The notes under the pieces: generated by a model
What the model was told of the DNA's origin: nothing
Databases searched by the model: none
The model's input: the letters and a program-made list of their open reading frames with translations, nothing else
In this document: positions 36,114 to 44,638 of the stretch, in pieces
How positions within the stretch are numbered: the first letter of the stretch is position 1
Layout of the letters: each line of letters begins with the position of its first letter
Made by a program: the position numbers and the translations under genes
From: an uncultured Kiloniellaceae bacterium
GTDB taxonomy: Bacteria; Pseudomonadota; Alphaproteobacteria; Kiloniellales; Kiloniellaceae
Direction: 5' to 3'
Length of the DNA stretch: 64,000 nucleotides
NCBI GenBank assembly: GCA_947493695.1
Contig: CANLSF010000001.1
Location: 248,001-312,000 of the forward strand

Positions 36114-37037
36114 TCAAGGATCCAGCCCACCAAATCTGTCTCGGAACCCCTCACTATTCTTCGGTAAAATCCCATCCGGTGCGCCATCGCAAGCTTCAAG
36201 CCAGGCATCGCTCTGCGGCAAGAGCAATCGGTAAAGGTCAGCCACAGTTTCCCGGGCTTTGCCGCCCGCCCAATCCTCGGGCAAGAGCAGCGCCGGCAGC
36301 AAAGGGTCCTTCAGGGCAGTTCGGCGAAAGTCGTGGATCAACAACGTACGCGCAGCCATAGCCGCCAGCGGATCCAGCTGTGCCCCGGCCTCCAAACTCG
36401 CCAGTAAAGGCGAGAACACCTGCACAATCTCGTCGTAGGCTTCACCAGTCTCTTCCAACGGCCAGGCGGCGGATGTCAGAGGCGGCAGATATTCGCTCGC
36501 GGGCGCCTTGGCCGAAAAGACAACAGCGTCAGCCAGGAAATCGCTGGCGTCAGGCGCATCTTGTGTATCAGGGCGGCAAAAGACCGTTGGCCCGAGCGTC
36601 CCGAAACCCAGCTCGCGCAGCGCCTTGCGCCGGGCATCCCGTGCCTCTCCGGCCTCTTCCGGCGCAACGCAGATCGTCCAACCACCATCCCACTCGACCG
36701 GTCCGGCCGCATAGATCCGCTGGGTCGCCAAGGCAAAGGAGCGATTCCCTGTCTCCGACAGCGCATAGTAACTGCGCCGCCCCCGCTTCTCGCGGCTCAA
36801 CCAGCGATCCGACGCCAGCCGCGACATGGCAGCCCGCAAGGCTCCCGGCTCAATCCGAAGGCGCTCCAGCAATTCCTGCAACGCCCCGAGCCAAAGCACC
36901 CCGCCGCGCGGCACGACCGCATCGCCGTAAACGGTGATCACAATCGACCAGACGCGCAGACGCTCACGCCGATGCAGTCGATCGATCAGGGCCTCAAGAC
37001 AGGAGGTCGCGGATGAAGAGGATTCAGTACGAGCCAT
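36114..37037 (-). CDS. paaX: PaaX-type phenylacetate repressor
   Basis: A 307-aa PaaX-family regulator. The N-terminal winged helix includes RIEPGALRAAMSRLASDRWLSREKRGRRSYYALSETG, followed by the PaaX core with WDGGWTICV and the C-terminal LLIHDFRRTALKDPLLPALLLPEDWAG, matching E. coli PaaX in order and length. The effector in characterised members is phenylacetyl-CoA. ATG 37037 has no convincing RBS and lies in a small hairpin. The gene ends 5 nt from the inverted repeat at the paaA promoter. Confidence 0.93.
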   Translation of the reverse strand: MARTESSSSATSCLEALIDRLHRRERLRVWSIVITVYGDAVVPRGGVLWLGALQELLERLRIEPGALRAAMSRLASDRWLSREKRGRRSYYALSETGNRSFALATQRIYAAGPVEWDGGWTICVAPEEAGEARDARRKALRELGFGTLGPTVFCRPDTQDAPDASDFLADAVVFSAKAPASEYLPPLTSAAWPLEETGEAYDEIVQVFSPLLASLEAGAQLDPLAAMAARTLLIHDFRRTALKDPLLPALLLPEDWAGGKARETVADLYRLLLPQSDAWLEACDGAPDGILPKNSEGFRDRFGGLDP

Positions 37038-37052
37038 AAAGGAATTTATGGC
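37033..37052 (-). promoter_or_regulatory. Perfect 8-bp hairpin enclosing the paaX start codon
   Basis: GCCATAAA and TTTATGGC flank a 4-nt loop. In the minus-strand transcript the paaX AUG is in the second arm, and the usual RBS position is loop and first arm. It may limit paaX translation or be a DNA operator. Confidence 0.5.
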
Positions 37053-37087
37053 CTAAACAGACACACCACCACAAGCGTGCAGCCGAC

Positions 37088-37684
37088 TTACCTTAACCCG
37101 CGCAGTCCCTTCACAAAGAGAGATGTCGCCAGTTCGGCATATTCCTCGCGGCTGATCGAACCTTCCGGTCGGAACCACATATAATGCCAGTTGAGCATGC
37201 CGAAGAGAGACATAGTCACCGGTTTTAAAATCGATTGCTTGTCGTCGACAGCAGGATTGATGCCTTTGACCGCGTCGGCAAAAATCATCACCAATTTGCG
37301 TTCCAGCTCTTTCAAAGCATCCTGCTTGTCTTTGGGTAAAGCTGAGAGCGCGTTGATTTGCACCTTGTGTTCAGCATCCGCGTCGCGGTAGCAGTCCAGG
37401 AGCGCGCCAACCAGGCCACGCAGACGTGTTTCGGGCTCTGCATCCGGAGCGTCGGCTTGGGAAATAGCCTCGCAAAGTTCTTCCAGGTGGCCGTGGATTA
37501 TGTCGAAGAGCAGCTCTTCCTTGTTGGTGTAGTAGTGATAGAGCAGCGGTTTCGACACGCCGCATTCTGCCGCCACGCTCGACATGGAGGTCCGCTCGAA
37601 ACCACCGTCCGCGAAGAGACGGGCCGAACGCCGCAAAATAGCGTTGCGTTTCTCGCCGTAGTCCTGCGCCTGTGTACGCGCCAT
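37088..37684 (-). CDS. paaR: TetR-family regulator PaaR
   Basis: A 198-aa TetR-family repressor. The N-terminal helix-turn-helix is RNAILRRSARLFADGGFERTSMSSVAAECGVSKPLLYHYYTNKEELLFDII, with a longer ligand-binding domain behind it. The position between paaK and paaX matches PaaR regulators known from phenylacetate clusters of other proteobacteria and actinobacteria. Its likely operator is the GACC/GGTC palindrome in the paaG-paaN gap. ATG 37684 is preceded by GGGGAAAG. It begins 35 nt after paaK. Confidence 0.88.
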   Translation of the reverse strand: MARTQAQDYGEKRNAILRRSARLFADGGFERTSMSSVAAECGVSKPLLYHYYTNKEELLFDIIHGHLEELCEAISQADAPDAEPETRLRGLVGALLDCYRDADAEHKVQINALSALPKDKQDALKELERKLVMIFADAVKGINPAVDDKQSILKPVTMSLFGMLNWHYMWFRPEGSISREEYAELATSLFVKGLRGLR

Positions 37685-37719
37685 AAAAAGAACTTTCCCC
37701 GATTAGCTTCGTGCGTTGA

Positions 37720-39030
37720 TTACTTCTTTACCCGCTTATCGACAAGCCGCCGGGCTTTGCCCATGGAACGCTCCACCGAGTGCGGTTCGCCGACACTAAC
37801 CTTTGCGGAGACGCCGATCACGCTTTTGATATGGTGGATCAGTTCTTTTTGGCTGGCGCCGCGTGCGTCCTCTGACGCTCCCTCCGCCGTCGCCTCGGCA
37901 TGAACGGTCATGACATCCATGCGGTCCGGATTGGTCAGCTCGATCTGGAAATGCGGCGCCAATCCGGCACACTTGAGGATCTGTTCTTCGATCTGGGTCG
38001 GGAAGACATTAACCCCGCGCAGGATGATCATGTCGTCGGAGCGACCGGTGATCTTTTCCATCCGCCGCATGGTCCGTGCCGTCCCGGGCAACAGGCGCGT
38101 CAAATCACGCGTTCTGTAGCGAATGATCGGAAGCGCTTCTTTGGTCAGCGAGGTAAAAACCAATTCGCCCTGCTCACCATCCTCAACCGGCTCTCCCGTT
38201 TCCGGATCGATGATCTCGGGATAGAAGTGATCTTCCCAGATGTGCAAACCGTCCTTGGTCTCGACGCACTCGTTGGCGACGCCCGGTCCCATGACCTCCG
38301 ACAGGCCGTAGATATCGACCGCATGCATGTCGAAGGCCTGCTCGATTTCCTGACGCATGGTATTGGTCCAGGGCTCCGCCCCGAAGATTCCGACTTTGAG
38401 TGAGCTTGCCCGTGGGTCCAGCCCTTGCGCTCTGAACTCGTCCAGGACCGAGAGCATGTAGGAGGGTGTGACCATGATGATATCAGGCTTAAAGTCTTGG
38501 ATCAGGGTGACCTGCCGCTCGGTCATGCCGCCAGAAACCGGCACCACGGTACAGCCGAGCTTCTCGGCACCATAGTGCGCGCCCAATCCCCCGGTGAAAA
38601 GGCCGTAGCCATAGGCAATATGCGCGATATCGCCGGGCCGCCCACCGGATGCCCGGATCGATCTGGCAACCATCTTCGCCCAGTTGTCGATGTCGGTCTG
38701 GGTGTAGCCGACCACGGTGGGTTTGCCCGTGGTGCCCGAGGAAGCATGAATCCGCACCACCTGATCCCGCGGTACAGCAAACATACCGAAAGGATAGTTG
38801 TCCCGCAGGTCGGTTTTGACCGTGAAGGGAAACTTCGAAAGGTCGGAAAGAGACTTCAGATCGCTGGGATGCACGCCCGCAGCATCGAAGCTCTTCTTAT
38901 AAAAGGGCGTGTTTTCGTAGGCATGACAGAGCGACCAGCGCAGGCGCTCAAGCTGCAGACCGGCGATCTCGTCCCGCGACGCGATTTCTATCGGATCCAG
39001 ATCCGTCTTCTGCGGGGTCCGGTCTTCCAT
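37720..39030 (-). CDS. paaK: Phenylacetate-CoA ligase
   Basis: A 436-aa adenylate-forming ligase of the PaaK family. It has the ATP motif HASSGTTGKPTVVGYT, the PaaK-typical start ERLRWSLCHAYENTPFYKKSFDAAGV, YGLSEVMGPGVANEC, and the C-terminal GRSDDMIILRGVNVFPTQIEEQIL. It converts phenylacetate to phenylacetyl-CoA, the substrate of PaaABCE and the effector for PaaX and PaaR. A frame-typical length and a 51-nt gap to paaI support operon membership. Confidence 0.95.
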   Translation of the reverse strand: MEDRTPQKTDLDPIEIASRDEIAGLQLERLRWSLCHAYENTPFYKKSFDAAGVHPSDLKSLSDLSKFPFTVKTDLRDNYPFGMFAVPRDQVVRIHASSGTTGKPTVVGYTQTDIDNWAKMVARSIRASGGRPGDIAHIAYGYGLFTGGLGAHYGAEKLGCTVVPVSGGMTERQVTLIQDFKPDIIMVTPSYMLSVLDEFRAQGLDPRASSLKVGIFGAEPWTNTMRQEIEQAFDMHAVDIYGLSEVMGPGVANECVETKDGLHIWEDHFYPEIIDPETGEPVEDGEQGELVFTSLTKEALPIIRYRTRDLTRLLPGTARTMRRMEKITGRSDDMIILRGVNVFPTQIEEQILKCAGLAPHFQIELTNPDRMDVMTVHAEATAEGASEDARGASQKELIHHIKSVIGVSAKVSVGEPHSVERSMGKARRLVDKRVKK

Positions 39031-39081
39031 GGTACGATCCTCCTGGTCTCTCTGTTTTTTATCTTTTGCTCTCAGCCTAAT

Positions 39082-39546
39082 TCAGGCCTTGAGAGTTACG
39101 TCTTCTTCGGGCAGGTGCGTGCCCTTGACTGAGCGGGACTGTCCCCGGAACTCGGCGATGGCCACGCCATCTTCACGCGTCACCTTGATGTCGTACATAC
39201 CCGAGCGGCCATAGCGCGTGACCTCCTGCGCGCTCGCAATCAAGCGATCGCCTTCGTACGCCGGTGCGATGAAGGTGATCGCGCAATGCTGCGCAACCAC
39301 GTACTGATTGTAGCTGTTACAGGCGAAGGCGAAGGCGCTATCAGCCAGCGTAAAGATAAAGCCGCCGTGACAGATCCGATGTCCGTTGACCATGTCAGCC
39401 CGCACGGTCATGGAGAGTCTCGCTCGTCCTGCCGTGACCTCGTCGATCTCAAAGCCAAGTCCCTGCGATGCGCTGTCCTCCGCCCACATGGCGTCGGCAC
39501 AGGCCCTGGCCAGTTCGTCAGGCGTCATGACCTTTGCGTCACTCAT
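39082..39546 (-). CDS. paaI: PaaI thioesterase
   Basis: A 154-aa hot-dog thioesterase with the PaaI motif NGHRICHGGFIFTLADSAFAFACNSYN, where the HGG and Asp positions are catalytic, and ADAMWAEDSASQGLGFEIDEV at the N-terminus. It hydrolyses hydroxyphenylacetyl-CoA dead-end products to recover CoA. Its ATG overlaps the paaG stop by 4 nt. Confidence 0.93.
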   Translation of the reverse strand: MSDAKVMTPDELARACADAMWAEDSASQGLGFEIDEVTAGRARLSMTVRADMVNGHRICHGGFIFTLADSAFAFACNSYNQYVVAQHCAITFIAPAYEGDRLIASAQEVTRYGRSGMYDIKVTREDGVAIAEFRGQSRSVKGTHLPEEDVTLKA

Positions 39547-40340
39547 GCCTTGCGTCCGCTAAAGTTGGGCGCGCGCTTGTTCAAGAACGCACTGACGCCT
39601 TCCGCGTAATCGGGCGTCTGTCCAGCTTCGCGCTGAAGATCTCGCTCCAGATCCAACTGCTGATCCAGGCTGTTTGTTGCCGCCGCCTGGATCGCCCGCT
39701 TGGTGAGCCCGAGGCCGATAGTCGGCGCTTGCGCAAAACCCTCGACCAGAGTACGCGCCTCACTCATGAGAGCGTCGTCCGCGACCGTCTGCCAGATCAG
39801 TCCCCAGTCCGCGGCCTGCGCGGCAGTGACCGGAATCCCGGTCAAGGCCAACGCCTTCGCCCGCGCCTCGCCGATCAGACGGGGCAGGCTCCAGGTGCCG
39901 CCGCTGTCAGGCACCAGTCCGAGCTTACAGAATGCCTGAATGAATTTCGCCGACTGCGCCGCCAGGACGATATCGCAAGCCAAAGCGATGTTCGCACCGG
40001 CACCGGCGGCCACGCCGTTGACCGCGCAGACAACCGGCTTCTCCATCGCGCGGATCGTACGAATGAGGGGATTGTACAGCGTCTCAATGGTTTCACCCAG
40101 ATCCGGCGGCCCATCCATCTTGGAAACATCGCGATCACCCAGATCCTGCCCGGCACAAAAAGCGCGGCCCGCACCGGTCAAAAGCACTGCCCGGCATTCT
40201 TCGTCAACGGCCGCAGCTTCGAAAGCGGATTTCAATGCCCGGTTCATGTCTGCGTTGAAGGCATTGAGCTTGTCCGGCCGGTTCAGGATAAAAACCTGAA
40301 ATCCCGCTTCACGTTCAATCTTGATGGACTCTTCCGTCAC
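39543..40340 (-). CDS. paaG: PaaG-type ring-epoxide isomerase (enoyl-CoA hydratase family)
   Basis: A 265-aa crotonase-fold protein with oxyanion segments AGRAFCAGQDLGDRD and NGVAAGAGANIALACDIVLAAQSA, plus KLGLVPDSGGTWSLPRLIGEARAKALALTG, all typical of PaaG. PaaG converts the phenylacetyl-CoA 1,2-epoxide to the oxepin. The start is GTG 40340 with AGGGAG about 7 nt upstream. It is the first gene of the minus-strand paa operon and is divergent from paaN. A PaaF-like role is less likely given the distal LPDSGGT motif. Confidence 0.88.
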   Translation of the reverse strand: MTEESIKIEREAGFQVFILNRPDKLNAFNADMNRALKSAFEAAAVDEECRAVLLTGAGRAFCAGQDLGDRDVSKMDGPPDLGETIETLYNPLIRTIRAMEKPVVCAVNGVAAGAGANIALACDIVLAAQSAKFIQAFCKLGLVPDSGGTWSLPRLIGEARAKALALTGIPVTAAQAADWGLIWQTVADDALMSEARTLVEGFAQAPTIGLGLTKRAIQAAATNSLDQQLDLERDLQREAGQTPDYAEGVSAFLNKRAPNFSGRKA

Positions 40341-40473
40341 GCTCGCGCTCCCTCGTTTCGTTGCGCATCGCTGTGCGCTGTTCCCTTTCAGCAGGCAAAA
40401 AGCACCTGCAGGTCTTCTTGTAGCATCTCATCGCGCCTGATCCTCTGACTTTGGATCAGAACCAAAAAACATC

Positions 40474-40502
40474 TTGCATAGACCATCCGGTCGGTCAATT
40501 AT
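40474..40502 (+). promoter_or_regulatory. paaN promoter with a palindrome in the spacer (candidate PaaR operator)
   Basis: TTGCAT (40474-40479), a 17-bp spacer and AATTAT (40497-40502) form a plus-strand promoter. The spacer bases 40481-40496 read GACCATCCGGTCGGTC, an imperfect dyad of the form GACC-NN-CCGG-NN-GGTC. A TTGACC on the minus strand at 40498-40493 could serve paaG. TetR-type PaaR proteins elsewhere recognise ACCG/CGGT-type dyads, so both divergent genes may be repressed from this one site. No second copy is seen next to paaK, paaR or paaX. Confidence 0.6.
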
Positions 40503-40583
40503 TTAAATCAATCAAAATGACGCTTGTCTGCATCGCACCTCGGCGGTGATTGCCGGGCGCAACCGCTTGACGGGAGACCAATC

Positions 40584-42248
40584 ATGACAAGCTTCTTCGA
40601 AACCCATCGCGAGATGCTGGACAAGGCTTTAACAGCAGCGCGGGAACGCGGCTACTGGAGCCCTTACCCCGAAGCCCCAAGCGGTAAAATCTATGGCGAG
40701 ACTGCAAAAGACGATGGCGAAGCAGCCTTCAAGGCGCGCCTCGGAAACACCTTCGCATTGCCGGAGCACCCGACCAACGGCAACGTTGTCGGTAAAGAGA
40801 CCTCGCCCTTCGGCCTGCCGCTGGAAATCACCTATCCTGCCGCCGATATCGAGCAACTGATCGCAGCCTCAAAGACAGCCGGAGACGCCTGGGCCCTGGC
40901 TTCCATAGAGGCGCGGACCGGTGTCTGTCTGGAAATCATCCAGCGCATCAACAAGCGCAGTTTCGAGATGGCCAACGCAGTGATGCACACCACGGGGCAG
41001 GCTTTCGTCATGGCTTTCCAGGCCGGCGGTCCACACGCACAGGACCGCGCTGTCGAAGCCGTCGCCTACGCCTACGCCGAGATGACCCGAAATCCGGCAA
41101 CAGCCGTCTGGACCAAACCCCAAGGCAAACATGATCCCATCGTGATGGATAAGGAGTTCCGCATTTTGCCACGCGGCATTGCGGTGACCGTCGGCTGCGC
41201 GACCTTCCCGACCTGGAACGGCTATCCGGGCATTTTCGCGAGCCTGGCCACGGGTAACAGCGTCATCGTGAAGCCTCATCCCACAGCCATTCTGCCCCTC
41301 GCGCTCAGCCTGGAAATCGGACGCGGAGTTCTACGCGAAGCCGGATTCGATCCCAACGTTCTGCTGTTGGCCGCCGACGAGGCAGGGGCTGAAATGACCA
41401 AAGACCTGGTTCAGCACCCCGGCGTGGCCATCGTCGACTTCACCGGCTCCAACGCTTTCGGCCAGTGGATCCGCGAGAACGCGAAGGACGCCCTGGTTTA
41501 CACTGAGGAAGCCGGCGTGAACTCGGTCGTGGCCGCCTCAACCGACAACTTCAGAGGCATGTGCGGCAACATCGCGTTCTCCCTCTCGCTCTATAGCGGT
41601 CAGATGTGCACGGCACCACAGAATATCTACGTGCCGCGCGACGGCATCGAGACCGATGACGGCCACAAATCTTTCGACGAAGTTGCAGAAGGCCTCAAGA
41701 TCGCCATCGACAAACTTCTGGGCGATCCGGCCCGTGCCGCCGGTATCTGCGGCGCCATCGCCAACCCCGCGACCATCGAGCGGATCAAGCAGGCCGGTTC
41801 TCTTGGTGAAGTCGTCCGGGCCTCGGATGCGATTGAGGGCCTGGGAAGCGCACGCACCGCAACCCCCATGCTATTGAAGGTCGATGCCGCGCAAAGCGAC
41901 GCTCATCTGGAGGAACGCTTTGGCCCAATCGCCTTCGTGGTCGCAGCAGACTCCGCGGAAGACGCAATCGCCCGCGCGGCGAAATCAGCCAGGGAAAAGG
42001 GCGCCATCACTGCAGCCGTCTACGCCACCGACGATGCCACTCTGGACAAGGCCGCCGATGCCTTTTCGCGTGCCGGTGTCAGCCTCTCCTGCAACCTGAC
42101 TGGCAATATCTTCGTCAACCAGAGCGCAGCCTTCAGCGACTATCACGTCAGCGGGGCCAATCCGGCAGGCAACGCCTGCCTGACCGATGCTGCTTTCGTC
42201 GCAAACCGCTTCCGGGTGACGACCATCCGTCGACACGCCGCGGCTTAA
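40584..42248 (+). CDS. paaN: PaaN, stand-alone aldehyde-dehydrogenase-type ring-opening aldehyde dehydrogenase
   Basis: A 554-aa aldehyde-dehydrogenase-fold protein of the second PaaN type, about 130 residues shorter than fused PaaZ because it has no C-terminal MaoC hydratase. The catalytic Cys is in LYSGQMCTAPQNIYV, and FFETHREMLDKALTAARERGYWSPYPEAPSGK at the N-terminus is family-specific. It should oxidise 3-oxo-5,6-dehydrosuberyl-CoA semialdehyde; the oxepin-CoA hydrolase must be encoded elsewhere. I use ATG 40584 (GGGAGACC upstream) rather than a longer frame from 40524. Confidence 0.93.
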   Translation: MTSFFETHREMLDKALTAARERGYWSPYPEAPSGKIYGETAKDDGEAAFKARLGNTFALPEHPTNGNVVGKETSPFGLPLEITYPAADIEQLIAASKTAGDAWALASIEARTGVCLEIIQRINKRSFEMANAVMHTTGQAFVMAFQAGGPHAQDRAVEAVAYAYAEMTRNPATAVWTKPQGKHDPIVMDKEFRILPRGIAVTVGCATFPTWNGYPGIFASLATGNSVIVKPHPTAILPLALSLEIGRGVLREAGFDPNVLLLAADEAGAEMTKDLVQHPGVAIVDFTGSNAFGQWIRENAKDALVYTEEAGVNSVVAASTDNFRGMCGNIAFSLSLYSGQMCTAPQNIYVPRDGIETDDGHKSFDEVAEGLKIAIDKLLGDPARAAGICGAIANPATIERIKQAGSLGEVVRASDAIEGLGSARTATPMLLKVDAAQSDAHLEERFGPIAFVVAADSAEDAIARAAKSAREKGAITAAVYATDDATLDKAADAFSRAGVSLSCNLTGNIFVNQSAAFSDYHVSGANPAGNACLTDAAFVANRFRVTTIRRHAAA

Positions 42249-42262
42249 CATCGTAAAAACGG

Positions 42263-42847
42263 TTAGTCAGCGTTCATGCTGTAGCTGTCGAAACCGATAT
42301 CGCCGGTCCAACCCCAGACCGCGAGCAAGGGTTCACTGCGCGTGTTCATGGCGTGCCAGTGGCCGCTCGGGTGATGGATGAAGGACCCGGGCGGCTGGGG
42401 CGTCGGTTCGGAGCCGTTCGTCTGCCATTCTGCGGTTCCGCTCAGCACCAGATAGAGCTCGTCAGCGGAATGCGCATGTCCCGGGTAACAAAAATCCGGC
42501 GTCTGGAGAAACAGACCGAGGCGGCAGTGATCGCAATAAACCATGCCATCCGGCCCCAGCAGCTCCACGAACGACAAGCGCGACCCAATCGCTTCGGGGA
42601 TGCGTTCAGACTCGGCCTTATACCAGACCAACCTGTCCCGAACGCGCGCGACCTCGGCAAGTAATGGATGAGGATTGGGAGCTTGGGTAACCAGTATCTG
42701 ATCGAGCATCCTACCGGTCAGGGTCGGCTCGTACGGTGTTGTTGGTCCACGGCTCTCCGAAGAACGTAGAGCGCCTGAAAGCTCGGCGGTCATAGGTCCC
42801 AGCTGAGCGTCATAGGCAGTGGCGATAGCTTCGAGAAACCTCTTCAT
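42263..42847 (-). CDS. DMSP-lyase-like cupin (DddL/DddQ superfamily)
   Basis: A 194-aa cupin of the dimethylsulfoniopropionate-lyase family. Metal ligands are readable as H124, H126 and E130 in PGHAHSADELYLVLSG and H165 in HHPSGHWHAMNT. The helical N-terminus and DRLVWYKAES/FVELLGPDGMVYCDHCRLGLFLQTP resemble DddQ/DddL-type proteins. Whether it cleaves DMSP is unknown, since many family members have other roles. I use ATG 42847; a TTG at 42910 would overlap the preceding permease gene and add 21 residues. It is the last gene of a polyamine-type transporter operon. Confidence 0.8.
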   Translation of the reverse strand: MKRFLEAIATAYDAQLGPMTAELSGALRSSESRGPTTPYEPTLTGRMLDQILVTQAPNPHPLLAEVARVRDRLVWYKAESERIPEAIGSRLSFVELLGPDGMVYCDHCRLGLFLQTPDFCYPGHAHSADELYLVLSGTAEWQTNGSEPTPQPPGSFIHHPSGHWHAMNTRSEPLLAVWGWTGDIGFDSYSMNAD

Positions 42848-42884
42848 TCCCCCGACACACCCTTCCGGCCATTCACCTAAAGAT

Positions 42885-43706
42885 TCAAGACTCGTTATCC
42901 GACTTACCAAAAGCCTGCGCCAGGATTAGCAGGCTGGTGGAAACAATGATCATAATAGTCGAAATGGACGCAATCGTCGGATCGATCTGATCGCGCAAGG
43001 CGTTGAACATGTTGCGGGTCAGGGTTGAGTTCTCGCCACCTGAGACGAACATAGCCACGATCACCTCGTCGAAGGAGGTCAAGAACGACAACAATGCCGA
43101 GGTGATGACCGAAAAGCGGATCTGCGGCAGGGTGATCACCATGAAAGCCTTGAAGCGCGAGGCCCCAAGACTGCGAGCCGCCATCTCCTGATTCATGTCG
43201 TAGCTTTTGAGCGCGGAACTCACCACCACGACCACCAATGGAATGGCGAGGATCGAGTGCGCCAACACCAGTCCCAGCAGCGAATTGACCAGACTGACCT
43301 TCACGTAAACGTAGAAGACCCCAATGGCGACCAGGATCACCGGCACCATAATCGGCATCACCAGGATCAGAAAAATCAGGCTCGCCGCGCGCATCTTGGA
43401 AACGAAAAGACCGTAGGCCGCCATCACACCGATTGGCGTGGCAACCAGCATTGTCAGAACGCCAGCCTTGAGCGATGTCGCCGTCGCCTGCATCCAGGCA
43501 GGCGATCCGAAGTAGTGTTCGTACCAACGGAAAGACCAGACCCGCGGCGGGAACTCAAGATACTGGGAGTCCGAGAAAGACATGGGGATCACGATGACCG
43601 TGGGCGCCAACAGGAAGATCATCACCAGCCATGCCACGACATAAAGCCAGAGCCGCTGGCCGTTGGTGATCTGGGTTTCCGACGCCGGGCGGCTGAACCA
43701 CTTCAC
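42885..43706 (-). CDS. Polyamine-type ABC transporter permease, PotC-like
   Basis: A 273-aa permease of the spermidine/putrescine/2-aminoethylphosphonate class. The second-subunit features are visible: FLLAPTVIVIPMSFSDSQYLEFPPRVWSFRWYEHYF near the N-terminus and the coupling loop NQEMAARSLGASRFKAFMVITLPQIRFSV, then SFLTSFDEVIVAMFVSG. ATG 43706 overlaps the PotB-like stop by 4 nt. Confidence 0.94.
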   Translation of the reverse strand: MKWFSRPASETQITNGQRLWLYVVAWLVMIFLLAPTVIVIPMSFSDSQYLEFPPRVWSFRWYEHYFGSPAWMQATATSLKAGVLTMLVATPIGVMAAYGLFVSKMRAASLIFLILVMPIMVPVILVAIGVFYVYVKVSLVNSLLGLVLAHSILAIPLVVVVVSSALKSYDMNQEMAARSLGASRFKAFMVITLPQIRFSVITSALLSFLTSFDEVIVAMFVSGGENSTLTRNMFNALRDQIDPTIASISTIMIIVSTSLLILAQAFGKSDNES

Positions 43707-44635
43707 GATCCGTGTCCTCCGCCCAGGAGCTGGTCAAACTTCAGCACGCGCGACGCCACACCCAGGATCACCAGGGTCAGAACCAGAAGCACCACGCCCA
43801 GGGCGCTGGCCGCGCCCCAGTTAAAGAAGAGCTCAATGTTGGTGGCGATCCGCATGGAAACCATGATGACTTTGCCACCACCCAGCACCGCCGGTGTCAC
43901 GAAGAACCCAAGGCAAAGCACGAAGACGATCAGCGATCCTGCAAAGAGCCCCGGTAGCGAGAGCGGAAAGAATACCCGCCAGAAGGCCTGTGTCGGACTC
44001 GCACCAAGGTTTGCAGCGGCTTTCAGATAGTCCCGGTCGATCGCCCGCATGGAACCATAAACCGGCAGGATCAGGAACGGCAGCATGATATGAACCATGC
44101 CGATCAGGGTCCCTGTGAGATTATGCACCAGCTTGATCGGCTCATCCCACAGCCCGATGTCCATGCCCCACTCGTTGATCACACCCCGGCGCTGTAACAG
44201 TACCAGCCAGGCATAGGTGCGCACCAGCAGCGAGGTCCAGAAGGGCAACAGCACGGTGATCATGCAAAGGTTCGCCGTGCGCCTCGGCAACTGCGAAAGA
44301 AAGTACGCCAGCGGGTAGCCGATCAGGATGCAGATAGCAGTCGTCAGCAGACTGACTTCGAAGGTGTTGCGGAAAATCCGTGCGTAGGACTTGCTCTCCA
44401 CCATGCGCTGATAGTTTTCCAGCGTGAAGTTTCCGTCCTCACCCAGGAACGACAGCCAGAAGAGCCAACCAACCGGCAGCACCATGATAATCAACACCAA
44501 CAGCAGCGCCGGCGAGCAGAGACTGAAAAGCACAAAGCGTTCGCGCCGGGCATCGCGTTTCAGTTCGCGCTGATTGGTCTGACCTGAAGGTGGCGCAGAT
44601 GCCGGGCCCGATGACGGAAGTGCAACGTCACTCAC
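43703..44635 (-). CDS. Polyamine-type ABC transporter permease, PotB-like
   Basis: A 310-aa permease with a 25-residue hydrophilic N-terminus, then six membrane segments and the coupling loop DYLKAAANLGASPTQAFWRVFFPLSLPGLFAG. The IMLPFLILPVYGSMRAID stretch is typical of PotB/PotH. It forms the heterodimeric channel with the PotC-like subunit. It starts 3 nt after the ATPase stop. Confidence 0.94.
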   Translation of the reverse strand: MSDVALPSSGPASAPPSGQTNQRELKRDARRERFVLFSLCSPALLLVLIIMVLPVGWLFWLSFLGEDGNFTLENYQRMVESKSYARIFRNTFEVSLLTTAICILIGYPLAYFLSQLPRRTANLCMITVLLPFWTSLLVRTYAWLVLLQRRGVINEWGMDIGLWDEPIKLVHNLTGTLIGMVHIMLPFLILPVYGSMRAIDRDYLKAAANLGASPTQAFWRVFFPLSLPGLFAGSLIVFVLCLGFFVTPAVLGGGKVIMVSMRIATNIELFFNWGAASALGVVLLVLTLVILGVASRVLKFDQLLGGGHGS

Positions 44636-44638
44636 CGC

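Noticed and set aside
34614-36167. A 517-codon open frame on the plus strand opposite paaA and paaB
   Set aside because: It is the antisense shadow of the highly conserved paaA and paaB genes in GC-rich DNA, has no recognisable domain, and crosses the paaA promoter.
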